DNA of 64,000 nucleotides from Hyphomicrobiales bacterium (GTDB taxonomy: Bacteria > Pseudomonadota > Alphaproteobacteria > Rhizobiales > Rhizobiaceae), in the NCBI GenBank assembly GCA_900469615.1, contig UBYA01000011.1:372001-436000 (forward strand), written 5' to 3'. Of this stretch, positions 55,502-63,496 are shown in pieces (the stretch's first letter is position 1; the number at the start of each line of letters is the position of its first letter). Under the pieces are notes generated by a model that worked only from the letters and a program-made list of their open reading frames with translations, was not told the origin of the DNA and made no database searches. The translations under genes and the position numbers were made by a program.

Positions 55502-56425
55502 ATGCATGCCAGCATCCTGAAGTATTTCGCCGAGGTCGCACGCTCCGGATCGATCCGCAAGGCATCCGACGAGCTGCATGTGGCAACCTCGGCCGTCAGC
55601 CGCCAGATCAAGAAGCTGGAGGATGAACTCGGAACGCCGCTGTTCGAACGCTTCTCCGACGGCTTGCGGCTGACGTCCGCCGGAGAAATCGTGCTGCGGC
55701 ACGCCAAGGACACGCTGCACGAATATGAGATCATGAAATCCAATCTCGGCGATCTCCATGGCAAGAATACCGGCCGGGTCCATATCGCCGCCCTGGACAG
55801 CCTCGCGATCCAGTTCCTGCCGGAATTCGTCTCCGGCTTCCACAAGAAGCATCCGGCCGTGGATTTTCGTATCCGCACCGATAATTACAACAATATCTTC
55901 CGCTTCCTCGCCGAGGGCGATGTCGACATCGGCGTCACTTTCGATCTCGCCCGGCCGCACGACATGAAGCTGATCCATGGCGTGCGCATGCCGCTGATGG
56001 CCATCGTCGCCAAAAGCCATCCGCTCGCGCGGCAAAGATCGGTAACGCTGCAGGAATGCGCCCAGTTCAACATGCTGCTGCAGCTCGACAACGAGGTCAT
56101 GAGCTCGATGATCGCAGTCGAACTCGGCGCGCTCAACCGCGTCGGACGCACGCTGGTCGCGACGAACAATCAGATGATGTTGAAGCCGATGATCCTCGCC
56201 GGCGAAGGCGTTGCCTTCTTCACGCCGCTCGGGCTGCTGCGCGAGCTGGAAGCCGGCGATGCCGTCGCCCTTTCGATCGCCGGATCGAAGCTTCAGAATC
56301 TCGAAGTCGGCATCGTCGTCTCGCGCCGCCGCCAGCTTACCCACGCGACGGAGGTCGTCGCCCAATCGATGGGCGAAGAGCTGTCGAAATTTGCCGAGAA
56401 GATCAACAGGCTGGTCTCGCGATAG
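55502..56425 (+). CDS. LysR-type transcriptional regulator
   Basis: LysR regulator of 307 aa. The N-terminal HTH is FAEVARSGSIRKASDELHVATSAVSRQIKKLEDELG, followed by the effector domain (NTGRVHIAALDSLAIQFLP, DIGVTFDLARPHDMKL). It is encoded in the same direction as the operon, 35 bp after the enoyl-CoA hydratase and 12 bp before the amidohydrolase, an unusual place for a LysR gene, which is more often divergent. It probably controls the operon in response to its substrate. Confidence 0.88.
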   Translation: MHASILKYFAEVARSGSIRKASDELHVATSAVSRQIKKLEDELGTPLFERFSDGLRLTSAGEIVLRHAKDTLHEYEIMKSNLGDLHGKNTGRVHIAALDSLAIQFLPEFVSGFHKKHPAVDFRIRTDNYNNIFRFLAEGDVDIGVTFDLARPHDMKLIHGVRMPLMAIVAKSHPLARQRSVTLQECAQFNMLLQLDNEVMSSMIAVELGALNRVGRTLVATNNQMMLKPMILAGEGVAFFTPLGLLRELEAGDAVALSIAGSKLQNLEVGIVVSRRRQLTHATEVVAQSMGEELSKFAEKINRLVSR

Positions 56426-56437
56426 AGGGAAAGGACT

Positions 56438-57832
56438 ATGGCCATGCGGTTGCTGCTTGATCCGGGTCATGCGCCGGCCCGGAGGATCGAGGAGGAGGCC
56501 GAGCTTCCGCCGGCACTCCGATCCGTTCGTCTGCAACGCGGCGACCTGGTCTTGCCTTCCCCGGTCAACGCGCATGACCATGGCTACGGCATCCGCACCC
56601 TCGATTTCGGCGCGCTCGATGACGCCCTGGAAGCATGGATACCGGGCCTGAGGCTGCGGCCGCGCACCGACCCTTACCTGGAAGCGCTCGTCGCCTTCGG
56701 GCGGCTCGCCAGAACCGGCATCGGCGCCACGATGCATTGCCACAACTCATTGAATGTCGATCGCCTGATCGATGAGGCAGGCGCGGTCATGCGGGCCGCC
56801 GGCGATATCGGCATCCGGCTTGCGCTCTCCTGTCCGCTGCTCGACCATGACGCCTGGGCCTATGATGGCGGCCCGCAACGGCTGAGGCCGTTTCTTTCCG
56901 AACATGACTGGAATGCGCTCGCCGGAACCATTCCCGACTATGCCCCGATCCGCACGCAACTTGACGCCGTCGAGGCGGTGGCGGCTGCCAATACCAGTCC
57001 GCTGGTCGACGTGCAGTATGGACCGATCGGGCCGCAATGGTGCTCGAACGCGCTTCTGGAAGCCATTGCCGAAGCCTCCGCGTCCCATGACCGGCGCATT
57101 CATATGCATCTGCTCGAAAGTCCGCGCCAACGTGTATGGCTCGACCGGCGCTTCCCGGAGGGCGTTGTCAGCTATCTCGACAGAATAGGCTTCCTTTCGC
57201 CAAGGCTCGCCGTTGCCCATGGTGTGCAGCTGCGCCCCGACGAATTGGAGTTGCTTGCCGGGCGCGGCGTACAGATCGTCAGCAATCCCGCCGCCAATCT
57301 GCGTTTGCGCTCAGGCGTCGCCCCGATCGCATCGACTGTCGAAAGTGGCGGCCCCGCCTTTGCCATCGGCCTCGACGGCACCGGATTGGATGACGATCAG
57401 GATCTATGGCGCGAGATGCGGCTTCTTTATCTCCTGCAGGGCGGTCGCGGTCTGACCAGGCAGCTGGCGACCGGGGATATATTCGATGCCGCGATCCGCG
57501 TCGGCCGTCAGGTCGTCAATGCAAGGGGCGCGGAAGACTTCACGATCGTCGACTATCGGACGCTTATCGCCGATGCGCTTTTCGACGACATCGACGAGGC
57601 GGACGTGCTGCTGACCCGCATGAGCGCGCGATATGCCAAAGGGCTCGTTGTCGCCGGCCGCGCGGTGATGCGCGAGAGAAGGCTGACAAGCGTCGACTTC
57701 GATGCGGCCTTGTCCGAGTTGTCGACGCAGGCAAGAGCCGATCTGCCGCGGCTTCAGAAACAACGTCCTCTCGTGCGGGCCTTGTCGGAAGCGACGCGCA
57801 GCTATTATGCCGCCTGGTCCGGTGTCTCCTGA
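56438..57832 (+). CDS. Amidohydrolase superfamily protein (TrzN/deaminase-like)
   Basis: Metal-dependent hydrolase of 464 aa. Metal-ligand motifs are NAHDHGYG (first HxH), HMHLLES (third His with acid/base Glu), AHGVQLRPDEL (fourth His) and GLDGTGLDDDQDLWREM (Asp). This pattern fits chlorohydrolases, cytosine and guanine deaminases and related amidases that open or deaminate rings. It lies 12 bp after the LysR gene and is likely co-transcribed. A hydrolytic step on the imported compound or a side product is the natural inference. Confidence 0.85.
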   Translation: MAMRLLLDPGHAPARRIEEEAELPPALRSVRLQRGDLVLPSPVNAHDHGYGIRTLDFGALDDALEAWIPGLRLRPRTDPYLEALVAFGRLARTGIGATMHCHNSLNVDRLIDEAGAVMRAAGDIGIRLALSCPLLDHDAWAYDGGPQRLRPFLSEHDWNALAGTIPDYAPIRTQLDAVEAVAAANTSPLVDVQYGPIGPQWCSNALLEAIAEASASHDRRIHMHLLESPRQRVWLDRRFPEGVVSYLDRIGFLSPRLAVAHGVQLRPDELELLAGRGVQIVSNPAANLRLRSGVAPIASTVESGGPAFAIGLDGTGLDDDQDLWREMRLLYLLQGGRGLTRQLATGDIFDAAIRVGRQVVNARGAEDFTIVDYRTLIADALFDDIDEADVLLTRMSARYAKGLVVAGRAVMRERRLTSVDFDAALSELSTQARADLPRLQKQRPLVRALSEATRSYYAAWSGVS

Positions 57833-57898
57833 ATCCGGTAAAAAGCGGCAACCGCAGTTCGGATCCCGGCCGCGATGCTTGTTCAAGGCGTCACGGCA

Positions 57899-58240
57899 TC
57901 ACATGCGCTTTTCGAAAGCACCGCCATAAGCCGCGACGAAGGGATGATCGAGACTGGTGGTGCGGCTTTTGTCCCAGCCGCCCGGTGCGCCCCAGCCGGT
58001 AACGTCGCCGGCGAAGAAATCGCGATTGACGTCGCGCAGAAACAAGCGCTCCGCCGGCATTTCCTCATCCCATAGAATAGCATCGACCGGACAGACGGAG
58101 AGACAGAGCCCGCAATTGATGCACTCCTCCGGCTGGATGTAGAACATCCGTCCGCCCTCGTAGATGCAATCCACCGGACAGGCCACGGTGCAGGCACCGT
58201 CTTTCGTATCGATGCAGGGCTCGGTGATCACGTAAGCCAT
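57899..58240 (-). CDS. fdxA: Seven-iron ferredoxin
   Basis: Small electron carrier of 113 aa of the FdxA type ([3Fe-4S][4Fe-4S]). Cysteines lie at 9, 17, 21 and 25 (CIDTKDGACTVACPVDC) and at 40, 43, 46 and 50 (CINCGLCLSVCPVD). The C-terminal extension is typical of alphaproteobacterial FdxA. It is in the same direction as the molybdenum hydroxylase genes and 208 bp downstream of them, so it may be their electron acceptor. It converges with the amidohydrolase gene. Confidence 0.92.
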   Translation of the reverse strand: MAYVITEPCIDTKDGACTVACPVDCIYEGGRMFYIQPEECINCGLCLSVCPVDAILWDEEMPAERLFLRDVNRDFFAGDVTGWGAPGGWDKSRTTSLDHPFVAAYGGAFEKRM

Positions 58241-58409
58241 GATGTTCGCCTCACTGCGCTCTGAACGGCGCGTTCGATGAACTATGGCAAAAGGGGGCGT
58301 TCTGAAGAAGCACCGATTTTCGGCCTTTTCATTGCCGAAACGGCAACGCCGAGGTCATGGAAATACGAAAACGGGCGAGAAGTTTTAAAGGACCATACCT
58401 GAGCACTCA

Positions 58410-58434
58410 AGCCGCACGCTCGCACAGTGCGGCT
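58410..58434 (-). terminator. Hairpin after the molybdopterin-subunit gene
   Basis: AGCCGCAC (58410-58417) pairs perfectly with GTGCGGCT (58427-58434). It lies 15 bp after the stop codon at 58449 on the minus strand. It has no T-run, so partial read-through into fdxA is possible. Confidence 0.45.
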
Positions 58435-58448
58435 CGAACGCAGCAAGA

Positions 58449-60737
58449 TCAAATCAGCTTCTCCAAGGTGATCGGCAGATCGCGGATGCGCTTGCCGGTC
58501 GCATGGAACACGGCATTGGCAATGGCAGGCGCCACGCCGACGATGCCGACTTCGCCGACGCCCTTTCCGCCGAGCGCCGAGGCATGACGGTCCGGCACAC
58601 CGACGGAGATTACCTGAATATCCGGAATGTCCGAATTCGTCGGCACGAGGTAATCGCCCACATTGTTGTTGACGGTTCGCCCGTTGCGCGGATCGACCAG
58701 CCCTTCCTCCAGAAGCGCCTGACCGATCCCCATGATGATGCCGCCGCGCCACTGGCTTTCGACCAGCCGCGGATTGTAGAGGCGGCCGCAATCGAAGGCG
58801 GAAACCATGCGCGAGACGCGCACCGTGCCGAAATCCTCGTCGATCCGCACTTCGGCGAAATGGGCGCACCAGCTGTGCATGGAATAATCGCCCATGGTCG
58901 GCCCTTGCACTTTCGCCATGGTGGTCCATGCCTGAAGCTGCTCCTGGGCATTTGCGCCCTCAGGCAGGGTGTTGCGCCGGACTTCGATCTCCTCGCGCTT
59001 GAGCGCCGACATCAGTTCCGCCAGCGTGAGCGACGGGGTTTCGCCGCGTGGCGCTGCGATGCGGCCTTCGGCGAAATTCAGCGTATTCGCGCCCGTATCG
59101 CGGAACGGCGAATTGGCATCGCTGAGAGCAAGCCCGATAAGTTCGTCACGGGCTGCAACCGCAGCCTTGTGAACGGCTCCCATGATCGAGCCAGCCAGCA
59201 TCGAGCCGCCGGCGATCGCCGAGCCCGGCAGGCGTGAATCGCCGAGATGCACCTCGACTTGCTCGACCGGAATGCCGAAGACTTCCGCAGCGCTCTGGGC
59301 GAGGATCGTATAGGTCCCCTGCCCCATGTCGATGGCGCCGCTGACGACCTCGACCCGGCCGTTCGCGAGAATACGGATCATCGCCTCGCTCGGTGCGCGG
59401 ATGACCGGGAAGGTGCCGCAGCCGATGCCCCAGCCGATCAGGGTCTTGCCGTCCCGCATCGAACGCGGCGCGTGGCTGCGTCGCACCCAGCCGAAAGCTT
59501 CGGCACCCTCCGTCAGCGCTTCACGCAGCCGTCGTGTCGACCATGGCTTGCCGGACTGGTAGTCGTGATCGGCATAGTTTTTCAGCCGGATTTCCAGCGG
59601 ATCCATGCAGAGCTTGTAGGCAAGCTCCTCGATCGCGCATTCGATGCCGTAGGCGCTCGGGTTCTTGCCCGGTCCGCGCAAGGCGCCCGGCGTGACGCTG
59701 TTGACCGGCACGATGCGATGCTGCGAGGAAAAATTCTCGACCTTGTAGAGGATCGAGGTCGCCGCCCCCGTCTGCTCCGGCCAATCGGCATAGATGGAGG
59801 TCTCGCTGGCGCCGCGATGGACGATCGCCTGCAGGACGCCGTCCTGCGTCGCTCCGAGCGCGATCTTCTGTCTGGTCGCGGCGCGACCGCCGTAGCTGGT
59901 AAAATTCTGCGGCCGTGTGACCGCGAGCTTCACCGGCCGGCCAAGCTTCCTTGCCGCCGCGATCGCCACAGCACCATAGGCAAGCGGTTGCCCCTTCGAT
60001 CCGAAACCGCCGCCGATGAAGGGCGAGATGATCCGGACATCTTCATAGGGCATGTCGAACCATTCGGAATACATGCGCGCCATGCCATGCGACCACTGGC
60101 TCGGCTCCCATATGGTCAGCTGATCGCCATCCCATTTCGCCGTGAGACCATGCGGCTCCATCGCCACATGATATTCGCGCGGCGTCGAGTATTCGGCATC
60201 GATCCTGACCGGAGACGCGGCGAGCGCCGCCTCGGCATCGCCCCAGCTGGACGAGAGTGGCTCCATGAGCTTGCCTTCACCGGCACTAGGATCGTTGAGA
60301 TCGGCGACATGCTCGCTTTCCTCGTAGGTGACGCGCACCAGCCTGGCGGCTTCGGTCGCCTGTTCGCGGCTTTCGGCCACGACGGCGGCAATCGACTGGC
60401 CGTTGAACTGCACCTCGCGCGGCAGCGGATAATAGGGTCCCTCGACGGGCTTGTTGCCGCCCCAGTCGCCGCCAAGCTTGAGACCAAGATCATCTTCCGG
60501 CGTCAGGACCAGCAGCACGCCCGGCATTGCAAGCGCCGCCGAGGCATCGACCTTCACGACGCGCCCGGCCGGAATGGTGCTTTGAACGAGGACGGCGTGA
60601 GCGAGGTTTTCGACGGGATATTCCAGCGCGTAAGTCGCCGTACCCATGACCTTCATATTGCCTTCGAAGCGCGATTGACGACCGCCGACCGTGCCGTCGG
60701 AAGCATCCCCATGCTTGCGGGGTTCCATCATGGTCAT
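58449..60737 (-). CDS. Aldehyde oxidoreductase molybdopterin-binding subunit (PaoC/YagR-like)
   Basis: Catalytic molybdenum cofactor subunit of the xanthine oxidase family, 762 aa. It oxidises an aldehyde or hydroxylates a ring carbon with water. The active-site Glu is in GKGVGEVGIVG (about E729). Other segments are SPFIGGGFGSKGQPL, GALRGPGKNPSAYGIE and SGAIDMGQGTYTIL. The partner subunit has the PaoB-type four-cysteine set, so this is a PaoABC-like enzyme. It overlaps the FAD subunit gene as ATGA. No signal peptide is visible. Confidence 0.9.
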   Translation of the reverse strand: MTMMEPRKHGDASDGTVGGRQSRFEGNMKVMGTATYALEYPVENLAHAVLVQSTIPAGRVVKVDASAALAMPGVLLVLTPEDDLGLKLGGDWGGNKPVEGPYYPLPREVQFNGQSIAAVVAESREQATEAARLVRVTYEESEHVADLNDPSAGEGKLMEPLSSSWGDAEAALAASPVRIDAEYSTPREYHVAMEPHGLTAKWDGDQLTIWEPSQWSHGMARMYSEWFDMPYEDVRIISPFIGGGFGSKGQPLAYGAVAIAAARKLGRPVKLAVTRPQNFTSYGGRAATRQKIALGATQDGVLQAIVHRGASETSIYADWPEQTGAATSILYKVENFSSQHRIVPVNSVTPGALRGPGKNPSAYGIECAIEELAYKLCMDPLEIRLKNYADHDYQSGKPWSTRRLREALTEGAEAFGWVRRSHAPRSMRDGKTLIGWGIGCGTFPVIRAPSEAMIRILANGRVEVVSGAIDMGQGTYTILAQSAAEVFGIPVEQVEVHLGDSRLPGSAIAGGSMLAGSIMGAVHKAAVAARDELIGLALSDANSPFRDTGANTLNFAEGRIAAPRGETPSLTLAELMSALKREEIEVRRNTLPEGANAQEQLQAWTTMAKVQGPTMGDYSMHSWCAHFAEVRIDEDFGTVRVSRMVSAFDCGRLYNPRLVESQWRGGIIMGIGQALLEEGLVDPRNGRTVNNNVGDYLVPTNSDIPDIQVISVGVPDRHASALGGKGVGEVGIVGVAPAIANAVFHATGKRIRDLPITLEKLI

Positions 60738-61717
60738 GCGAGGCCTCCCATCTTCAGAATGGCGCGAGCGACGACGCGCTGCGCAAGTTCGATCTTGTAA
60801 CGGTTGCCGCCATGCGCGACGGCACCCTCCATGGCGAGACGGCCGGCCTTTTCCACGGCATCGGCCTCAAGCGCCTTGCCGACGAGCGCCTGCTCGACGG
60901 CTCGCGCCCGCCAGGGTTTGGCGGCAACCCCGCCCAATGCCACGCGGATGTCGCGGATCGTTCTGCCATCGGCTTCGAGCTCGAGGCCAATAGCGGCACT
61001 TGCGGCAGCGAATTCATAGGACTGCCGGTCGCGGACCTTCAGGTAGGTGGAGTTTCGCGCAACGTCGGAAGCAGGGATATCGATTGCGATGATGATTTCG
61101 CCGCGCTGAAGGAGCGTTTCCCTATCCGGCGTGTCGCCGGGACAGAGAAAAAAGTCGTCAATGGCAAGCTTGCGGCTATCCGTCTCGACCACGGCATCGA
61201 AGGCGACCAGGGCGACCGCCAGATCGCCGGGATAGGAGGCGATGCAGGCCTGGCTCGTGCCGAGCACCGCATGATTGCGCGTGACGCCGCCGATTGCCGA
61301 GCAGCCGGAACCGGGATTGCGCTTGTTGCAGGCGGGGAAGGCGCCCGGATCGCGAAAATAGGAACAGCGCGTCCGCTGCAGAAGATTGCCGCCGATCGTC
61401 GCCATGTTGCGAAGTTGGGCCGAGGCCGCGAGCGACAGCGATTCCGAAACCGCCGGAAAGACCGCACGAATATCCTTGTGATCGGCGACTTCGCTCATCC
61501 TGGCAAGAGCACCGATCCTTGCACCGGCTGTATCGACCACGATGCTGCCCATCCCGGAAAGATGGGTGATATCGATCACCGTTTCGGGTTCGCTGACGCC
61601 GCATTTGGCAAGATCGAGCAGGGTTGTGCCGCCGGCCAGCAGCATGGCGCCCGCCTGTTGGGCTGCCTGGCCGGCTTCAGTGGCAGAAGTCGCGCGCAGA
61701 TAGGAGAAGTTCCGCAT
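60734..61717 (-). CDS. Aldehyde oxidoreductase FAD/[4Fe-4S] subunit (PaoB/YagS-like)
   Basis: FAD-binding subunit of 327 aa. The FAD segment is AGAMLLAGGTTLLDLAK with ATIGGNLLQRTRC. Four cysteines (C118, C130, C139, C158; RTRCSYFRDP, CNKRNPGSGC, ACIASYPGD) match the extra [4Fe-4S] cluster known from E. coli PaoB and absent from ordinary CoxM-type subunits. The ATG at 61717 shares one base with the stop of the [2Fe-2S] subunit gene (TGATG), and its end overlaps the large-subunit gene. Confidence 0.9.
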   Translation of the reverse strand: MRNFSYLRATSATEAGQAAQQAGAMLLAGGTTLLDLAKCGVSEPETVIDITHLSGMGSIVVDTAGARIGALARMSEVADHKDIRAVFPAVSESLSLAASAQLRNMATIGGNLLQRTRCSYFRDPGAFPACNKRNPGSGCSAIGGVTRNHAVLGTSQACIASYPGDLAVALVAFDAVVETDSRKLAIDDFFLCPGDTPDRETLLQRGEIIIAIDIPASDVARNSTYLKVRDRQSYEFAAASAAIGLELEADGRTIRDIRVALGGVAAKPWRARAVEQALVGKALEADAVEKAGRLAMEGAVAHGGNRYKIELAQRVVARAILKMGGLA

Positions 61718-62190
61718 CAGGCCGCCTCCGCTGCCTGGCGCACCGCCGCAACGATGCTGTTATAGGCCCCGCACCGACAGAGATTGCCGGACATGTATTC
61801 GCGGATCTCCGCATCCGACCCGGCATGTCCCTCGCGAATGCAGGCAACCGCCGACATGATCTGGCCCGGCGTGCAGTAGCCGCACTGAAAGGCATCGTGC
61901 TCGATGAACGCGGCCTGCACGGGATGCAGATCGCCGCTCTCGCCGGCAATGCCCTCGATCGTCGTGACCTTGCGGCCCTCGGCCTGCGCGGCAAGCGTCA
62001 GACAGGAGAGCACGCGCTTGCCGTCGACATGGCAGGTGCAGGCGCCGCACTGGCCCTGGTCGCACCCCTTCTTCGTGCCGGTAAGCGAAAGATGCTCGCG
62101 CAGCGCATCGAGCAGCGTCACGCGCGGCTCGATATCGAGTTCGTGTCGCTGCCCGTTGATATCGAGGGCGATATGGATGGTTCGCGTCAT
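61717..62190 (-). CDS. Aldehyde oxidoreductase [2Fe-2S] subunit (PaoA/CoxS-like)
   Basis: Iron-sulfur subunit of 157 aa with two [2Fe-2S] clusters: a plant-type one (C43, C48, C51, C63) and a second (C103, C106, C138, C140 in FQCGYCTPGQ and GNLCRCGAY). E. coli PaoA has a long twin-arginine N-terminal extension; this protein starts MTRTIHIALDINGQ and has none. The enzyme should therefore stay in the cytoplasm. It is the first gene of the operon, with a long upstream region containing a perfect palindrome. Confidence 0.92.
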   Translation of the reverse strand: MTRTIHIALDINGQRHELDIEPRVTLLDALREHLSLTGTKKGCDQGQCGACTCHVDGKRVLSCLTLAAQAEGRKVTTIEGIAGESGDLHPVQAAFIEHDAFQCGYCTPGQIMSAVACIREGHAGSDAEIREYMSGNLCRCGAYNSIVAAVRQAAEAA

Positions 62191-62352
62191 AATAAGCTCC
62201 TGCCATCGTCACGAAGATCAGACCTACGAAATCTGGTAGAGTCTATTCGTCGGTCCACCGGTTTGCTGTATGATTTTCTCAGGAAGACGAACCGCCAGCA
62301 TTTCCTCTCAGCGGCCGGCTCATCGGAATCAGGACGTAAGGCGCAACATCAA

Positions 62353-62374
62353 TAAACGGAGGCGCCTCCGTTTA
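62353..62374. promoter_or_regulatory. 22-bp perfect palindrome, probable operator
   Basis: Each half is TAAACGGAGGC read toward the centre (62353-62363) and its exact complement (62364-62374), with no spacer. It lies 163 bp upstream of the [2Fe-2S] subunit gene. Ungapped palindromes of this size are typical operators for TetR-type repressors. No such regulator is encoded nearby. Confidence 0.65.
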
Positions 62375-62529
62375 AACTAATCCCTGGTTTGTTTTCGTCA
62401 AGCCCTGACATTCCGGGCAAGAATCGATGGCAAGAATGCTTTCGATGGGTGCAGTGACGCACCTGAGCGCGGCAGGGCCCGCATGGCGGCACGTCCGCCG
62501 CGCAGCGGGATGTTGCAACGACAGCGGGC

Positions 62530-62564
62530 AAAAAGCAAAAAGCCGGGATGCGAGATCCCGGCTT
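62530..62564 (-). terminator. Rho-independent terminator of the PsiF-like gene
   Basis: On the minus strand AAGCCGGGAT-CTCGC-ATCCCGGCTT is followed by TTTGCTTTTTG. The perfect 10-bp stem (62540-62549 with 62555-62564) lies 28 bp after the stop codon at 62593. Confidence 0.88.
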
Positions 62565-62592
62565 CCAAGTCGATTTGCAATGAATTGATACG

Positions 62593-62862
62593 TCAGCTCT
62601 TCTTCTTAGAAGCTGCCTTGCAATCCGCGCGGAATTTCTTGCGGGCTTTTCCGTGCAGGCCCTTGGCATCGGCGTCGGCCGAGCACTTCTTCGAAACGGC
62701 CTGCTTGTCCGTCGTTGCCGTTGCGGCGGGCTTGACGGTCGTCGAAGCCGCGGCCGGCGTGGTGGCTGTCGTTGCGGCGGGAGCTGGAGCCGGGGAGGCC
62801 GCGAAAGCCGATCCGGCAAAGGCGAGCGCGCCAAGAAGTGCGAGTGTTCTGGAGATTTTCAT
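62593..62862 (-). CDS. PsiF-like secreted small protein
   Basis: Exported protein of 89 aa. The signal peptide is MKISRTLALLGALAFAGSAFA; a low-complexity Ala/Pro/Thr linker of about 30 residues follows, then one PsiF repeat, KKCSADADAKGLHGKARKKF, and ADC. PsiF is named for induction by phosphate starvation in E. coli; its function is unknown. The enteric protein has two repeats, this one a single repeat. GAGGA lies before the ATG at 62862; the TTG codon before it is not the start. A strong terminator follows, so it is a single-gene unit. Confidence 0.85.
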   Translation of the reverse strand: MKISRTLALLGALAFAGSAFAASPAPAPAATTATTPAAASTTVKPAATATTDKQAVSKKCSADADAKGLHGKARKKFRADCKAASKKKS

Positions 62863-62954
62863 CAAAATTCCTCTGGAGATGGCGCCGCCTGAACGGGCAT
62901 GGGGTGGGACATGAATAACAAGCCTGAGCCTGTATGAAACAACGCTGCTGACGA

Positions 62955-63158
62955 TCAGCCGTTCTGGTCGCCGGTGCTCTCCGCGCCCGGCTCCTGCTCT
63001 TTTTCCTTCAGTACGTCGGTCAGCTTGTTGACGCCTTCGAAGCCGGCGACGGCGGCGGCGGCCTTCGTCACGAAGCCGGCATTCGGGTCGACAGCCTCTG
63101 CAGCATCCTCGGCAGCGACGGCTCCCGCGACTTCCTCGATCAATTTTCCGATACCCAT
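62955..63158 (-). CDS. Small hypothetical protein, 67 aa
   Basis: Function unknown. The protein starts MGIGKLIEEVAGAVAAEDAA, is Ala- and Glu-rich, has a short Ala/Val/Gly segment (FVTKAAAAVAGFEGVNKL) and an acidic tail (EKEQEPGAESTGDQNG). No signal peptide or known domain is seen. GGAGC lies 5 nt before the ATG at 63158; the longer frame upstream (to 63308) has non-protein-like composition. It is upstream of the PsiF-like gene on the same strand. Confidence 0.6.
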   Translation of the reverse strand: MGIGKLIEEVAGAVAAEDAAEAVDPNAGFVTKAAAAVAGFEGVNKLTDVLKEKEQEPGAESTGDQNG

Positions 63159-63496
63159 TTTAAGCTCCAGAATATGTCGACCTGCGATCGATCGCGGCGG
63201 TCGAGCGTTGCGAACACCCCGTCGCAGGGGTCCGAAGGGCTGTAGCCAGGATCTGACCGATACCTTTCCATCCTGAGGCGAGGCATGGTTTTCCCCGGCT
63301 CCTGCCATGTAGGCAACGAAACTGAAAGCGGCCTGAAGCCAAGATGAAACGAAACTGATATTGCAACCTTCACGCCATCCATCCGGCCGGATTTGACGTG
63401 CGCAGCCTCCGAACCGTCACATCCGCCTAATAGGCCTGTGCTAAGCCCTCCGGACTTTCGAAGAGCCGGATCGTTTGAACCAGGGAATTTCATGCC
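63159..63496. other. Divergent promoter region
   Basis: This 338-bp region lies between the 67-aa gene (minus) and the pyrophosphatase gene (plus). I see no further gene and no strong structure. Confidence 0.4.

Larger units (their letters stand above)
62191..62592. other. Intergenic region with a palindrome and a terminator
   Basis: This 402-bp region carries the promoter of the aldehyde oxidoreductase operon, a 22-bp perfect palindrome (62353-62374) and the terminator of the PsiF-like gene (62530-62564). I see no gene. Confidence 0.6.
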
